DNA of 64,000 nucleotides, from assembly GCA_910579575.1 (NCBI GenBank), contig CAJTUM010000003.1:1-64000 (forward strand), written 5' to 3'. Shown one piece after another: positions 62,008-64,000 of this stretch (positions are counted from its first letter, which is position 1; every line of letters starts with the position of its first letter). This DNA is from an uncultured Eubacteriales bacterium. GTDB taxonomy: Bacteria > Bacillota > Clostridia > Oscillospirales > Butyricicoccaceae. Position numbers and translations under genes: made by a program. The notes beneath the pieces were generated by a model. The model had not been told where the DNA came from. It saw only the letters and a program-made list of their open reading frames with translations, and searched no databases.

Positions 62008-62850
62008 CTAAAGAGTAAACTCCTGATGACGGGTGACGTGACAGCCGATGTTGACGGCGCAAGGCAAGCCGGCGATATGGGTGCCAAAGGTCATCACGCG
62101 CACTTTCAGCGCGGTGACCGTGCCGCCCCATCCTTGAGGCCCGATGCCCAGCTTATTGGCCTTATCCATAATTTCCTGCTCCAATTCCGCATAAAATTCA
62201 TCCTGAGCCGGGGCGTCCAATGGAGCGCATACCGCCTTTTTCGCCAGGTAAGCGGCCTTCTCAAAGGTGCCGCCCAAACCCACGCCCACAATCATCGGCG
62301 GGCAGGGGTTGGAGCCCGCTTTGGACATCACATCCACAATATAATTGACAATGTCCTCCCGCGTGGCGGCAGGAGTGAACATTTTGATAGCGCTCATGTT
62401 TTCGCTGCCGAAGCCTTTGGGCGCCACGGTGATGTGAATCTGGTCGCCGGGCACGATGCTGGTGTGGATGACGGCGGGGGTGTTGTCGTTGGTGTTTTGT
62501 CGGCGCATAGGGTCCCCCACCACGCTCAAGCGCAGATATCCCTCCACATAGCCCTGGCGGACGCCCTCGTTGACGGCGGTTTCAAAATCGCCGTCCACAA
62601 TATGGCAATCTTGGCCGATCTCCGCAAAAATCACCGCCATACCGGTATCTTGGCAGACGGGAGCCTCTTTTTTTGCCGCCAATTCGGCATTTTCCAGCAT
62701 CTTATCAAAAATTTGGCGGCCCAAGGGCGATTTCTCCTGCTCCTTTCCTTTGCGGAAGGATTCCAGCACATCCTCCGGCAAGCGGCAGTTGGCCGCGATA
62801 CAGGCTTCTTTTACTTTTTCGGTTATCAATTTCGCAGAAATTTCACGCAT
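62008..62850 (-). CDS. fumA: Fumarate hydratase alpha subunit (class I)
   Basis: A 280-residue alpha subunit of an iron-sulfur class I fumarase or L-tartrate dehydratase: KKEAPVCQDTGMAVIFAEIG, RRQNTNDNTPAVIHTSIVPGD, GSENMSAIKMFTPAATRED, CPPMIVGVGLGGTFEKAAY and the C-terminal IGPQGWGGTVTALKVRV, NIGCHVTRH. The three cluster cysteines (about residues 65, 184 and 271) are present. The beta subunit normally follows but here the next gene is asd, so beta is elsewhere or lost. GGAAAGGA precedes ATG. Confidence 0.93.
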   Translation of the reverse strand: MREISAKLITEKVKEACIAANCRLPEDVLESFRKGKEQEKSPLGRQIFDKMLENAELAAKKEAPVCQDTGMAVIFAEIGQDCHIVDGDFETAVNEGVRQGYVEGYLRLSVVGDPMRRQNTNDNTPAVIHTSIVPGDQIHITVAPKGFGSENMSAIKMFTPAATREDIVNYIVDVMSKAGSNPCPPMIVGVGLGGTFEKAAYLAKKAVCAPLDAPAQDEFYAELEQEIMDKANKLGIGPQGWGGTVTALKVRVMTFGTHIAGLPCAVNIGCHVTRHQEFTL

Positions 62851-62943
62851 GACTCAAAACGTCCTTTCCTGCCGACAAATTCGGCGTTTATGTGACAAAA
62901 TGTTACAAAACTTCCTATGGACAACAAGGCTGGGCTGTGGTAC

Positions 62944-63047
62944 TATAATCTCGTGAGGAGCAATCCTCGCACACCGTTCATATCTTTATCCCCACAACCC
63001 GATTTGGCGCGTTTTCCCTTTTGGGAGGACGCGCCCCTTTTTTTGCC
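62944..63047 (+). ncRNA. Candidate small RNA
   Basis: TATAAT at 62944-62949, then about 95 bases with GTGAGGA/TCCTCGCAC hairpin (62952-62972) and a final stem GGCGCG/CGCGCC (63006-63034) followed by a run of seven T. No plus-strand gene follows. The -35 is poor. Between fumA and the S1 gene, both on the other strand. Confidence 0.4.
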
Positions 63048-63273
63048 GCGCCGGGCCGGCGGCAACAGAGCGGAGGCCACGCCCGTCAAGGGCGGCGCAA
63101 CGTCTCCCCCGTTCCCCGCCGTTCTTTCGCGTTGGCCGCGAAACAGCGGGCCGGCATAGCCAAACATCTGTCTCCGCCGGCGTTTGGCCCTGTTCAACCC
63201 AGTGAAAACGCTGCTTTTTCTATTATACCCGATCGAAAAACAAAGCGCAACCGCAAGGCTGCGCTTTGGTTCG

Positions 63274-63699
63274 TTACCTCCCTCTGCGTCTGGAGCTTTT
63301 TTTCTCGCCGAAGGCCCGGGAATCCGAGATCTTGCTTTCGCTGGCCTGCATAAAATGCTTCAGCTTATCTTCAAAAGAAAGATCGCCGGTTTTCTGCAAT
63401 GTGCTGCGCACCGGCGCAGGGGCAGGCTGACGGGGCCGCTCCTGCCGGGCCGGCCTGGGCTGCTCAGGCAGCGCTTTTTTAATCGAAAGATTCACGCGCC
63501 CTTGAGGGTCTATTCCAATCAGCTTGACCTTGACCTCCTGCCCCTCGGAAAGATACTGTTTGATATCCTCCACATAAGCGTTGGCCACTTCTGAGATATG
63601 CACCATGCCGCTTTTGCCGCCGGGCAGCGCCACAAAAGCGCCAAATTTCGTGATGCCTGTCACTTTTCCATCGTAGATGGTTCCGACTGTCAACTCCAT
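63274..63699 (-). CDS. S1-domain RNA-binding protein (YabR-like)
   Basis: A 141-residue protein: S1 domain in residues 1-75 (MELTVGTIYDGKVTGITKFGAFVALPGGKSGMVHISEVAN, then VKVKLIGIDPQGRVNLSIKKA), a Pro/Arg linker, and a basic C-terminal tail (SRRRGR). YabR/GSP13-type proteins bind RNA or the ribosome. Located 25 bp after the divIC-like gene on the same strand, the usual yabQ-divIC-yabR order of Firmicutes. Confidence 0.92.
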   Translation of the reverse strand: MELTVGTIYDGKVTGITKFGAFVALPGGKSGMVHISEVANAYVEDIKQYLSEGQEVKVKLIGIDPQGRVNLSIKKALPEQPRPARQERPRQPAPAPVRSTLQKTGDLSFEDKLKHFMQASESKISDSRAFGEKKSSRRRGR

Positions 63700-63724
63700 A
63701 TCCGCTCTGTTTCCCTCTCCGTCT

Positions 63725-64000
63725 TTATTTACTTGATATATCCACAAAAACGCGCTCGCCTGGGGAGATATACCCCAGCTTTTCCCGCGCGATTCGGGCC
63801 ACATAATCATCCGAATTTTCGCTTTCCAGCAGCGCCTTAATCTCGGCGTTGCGCAGCTCCTGCTCCTCAATTTGAGCCTGAAGCAAAGCCTGCTCTTCTT
63901 TTTTTTCCGCGATCTGTAGCTGCAGGGAAACCAGAGTAAACGCGGCGTAAACGGCAAAAACCGCCGTCGCTGTTTTGGCCAGCCCGCTGACCCGCTTCTT
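63725..64000 (-). CDS. divIC: DivIC/FtsB-like septum formation initiator, N-terminus cut by edge
   Basis: The minus frame is open to the right edge; the last 91 residues are present. A membrane helix (TATAVFAVYAAFTLVSLQLQI) is followed by a coiled coil (AEKKEEQALLQAQIEEQELR) and the family motif YVARIAREKLGYISPGE, ending in VFVDISSK. It links FtsL and other divisome proteins. The window ends inside its first residues. Confidence 0.9.
   Translation of the reverse strand, partial: KKRVSGLAKTATAVFAVYAAFTLVSLQLQIAEKKEEQALLQAQIEEQELRNAEIKALLESENSDDYVARIAREKLGYISPGERVFVDISSK

Overview
The window looks like a chromosomal segment of a spore-forming, GC-rich Clostridia member, probably Oscillospiraceae-like. 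Support comes from spoIIP and gpr beside rpsT, a DivIC/FtsB-type division gene next to an S1-domain gene, YlmH, a YerC/TrpR-like regulator, DUF1576 and DUF1538 membrane proteins, strong Shine-Dalgarno sites, TTG/GTG starts and many short hairpin-T terminators. The family assignment is inference; the gene content is what can be seen.

Layout. 1-1541 is the edge of a mobilisable element (relaxase, MobC, tail of a large serine recombinase), followed by a broken TspO gene. 2386-4943 holds spoIIP, gpr and, divergently, rpsT. 5180-11752 is a mostly minus-strand run: two unknown genes, YlmH, a class PPK2 kinase, an S-layer-homology protein and glpK. 12083-15066 (plus) has a CBS-domain protein and a DUF1538 membrane protein followed by two coupled PII-like proteins. 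15250-19085 is a graveyard of transferred DNA beside tRNA-Ser(CGA): truncated tyrosine integrase, MobC-like fragment with a triplicated start region, N-truncated Fic, badly decayed type I methylase hsdM and a broken LysR regulator.

19200-31612 contains a lipoprotein, a DIP1984-family gene, an XRE regulator, a MATE exporter, a BlaR1/BlaI pair with three spaced palindromic operators, a DUF1576 membrane protein, a lipase-like hydrolase, a PNPOx-family protein and an aminotransferase. 32515-36769 is an unusual three-gene operon (TPR/SUFU protein, DUF4261 protein, orphan). 37877-41758 is an amino-acid ABC importer with an M20 amidohydrolase. 42090-45927 has HflX, a second MATE protein, rpmE and a five-gene tRNA operon (Val, Asp, Phe, Gly, Cys).

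46361-49891 is the most curious part: hslO preceded by three genes whose products share a near-identical N-terminus with an Asn-polySer motif and then diverge, behind a metallophosphoesterase. 50144-64000 holds a methyltransferase, YerC, two M20 peptidases, a DHFR-like reductase, a radical SAM/YhhQ queuosine-salvage pair, a small membrane protein, GNAT, proC, a frameshifted vanW, an omega-amidase-like nitrilase, asd, a fumarase alpha subunit without its beta partner, an S1 protein and the start of a divIC-like gene cut by the right edge.
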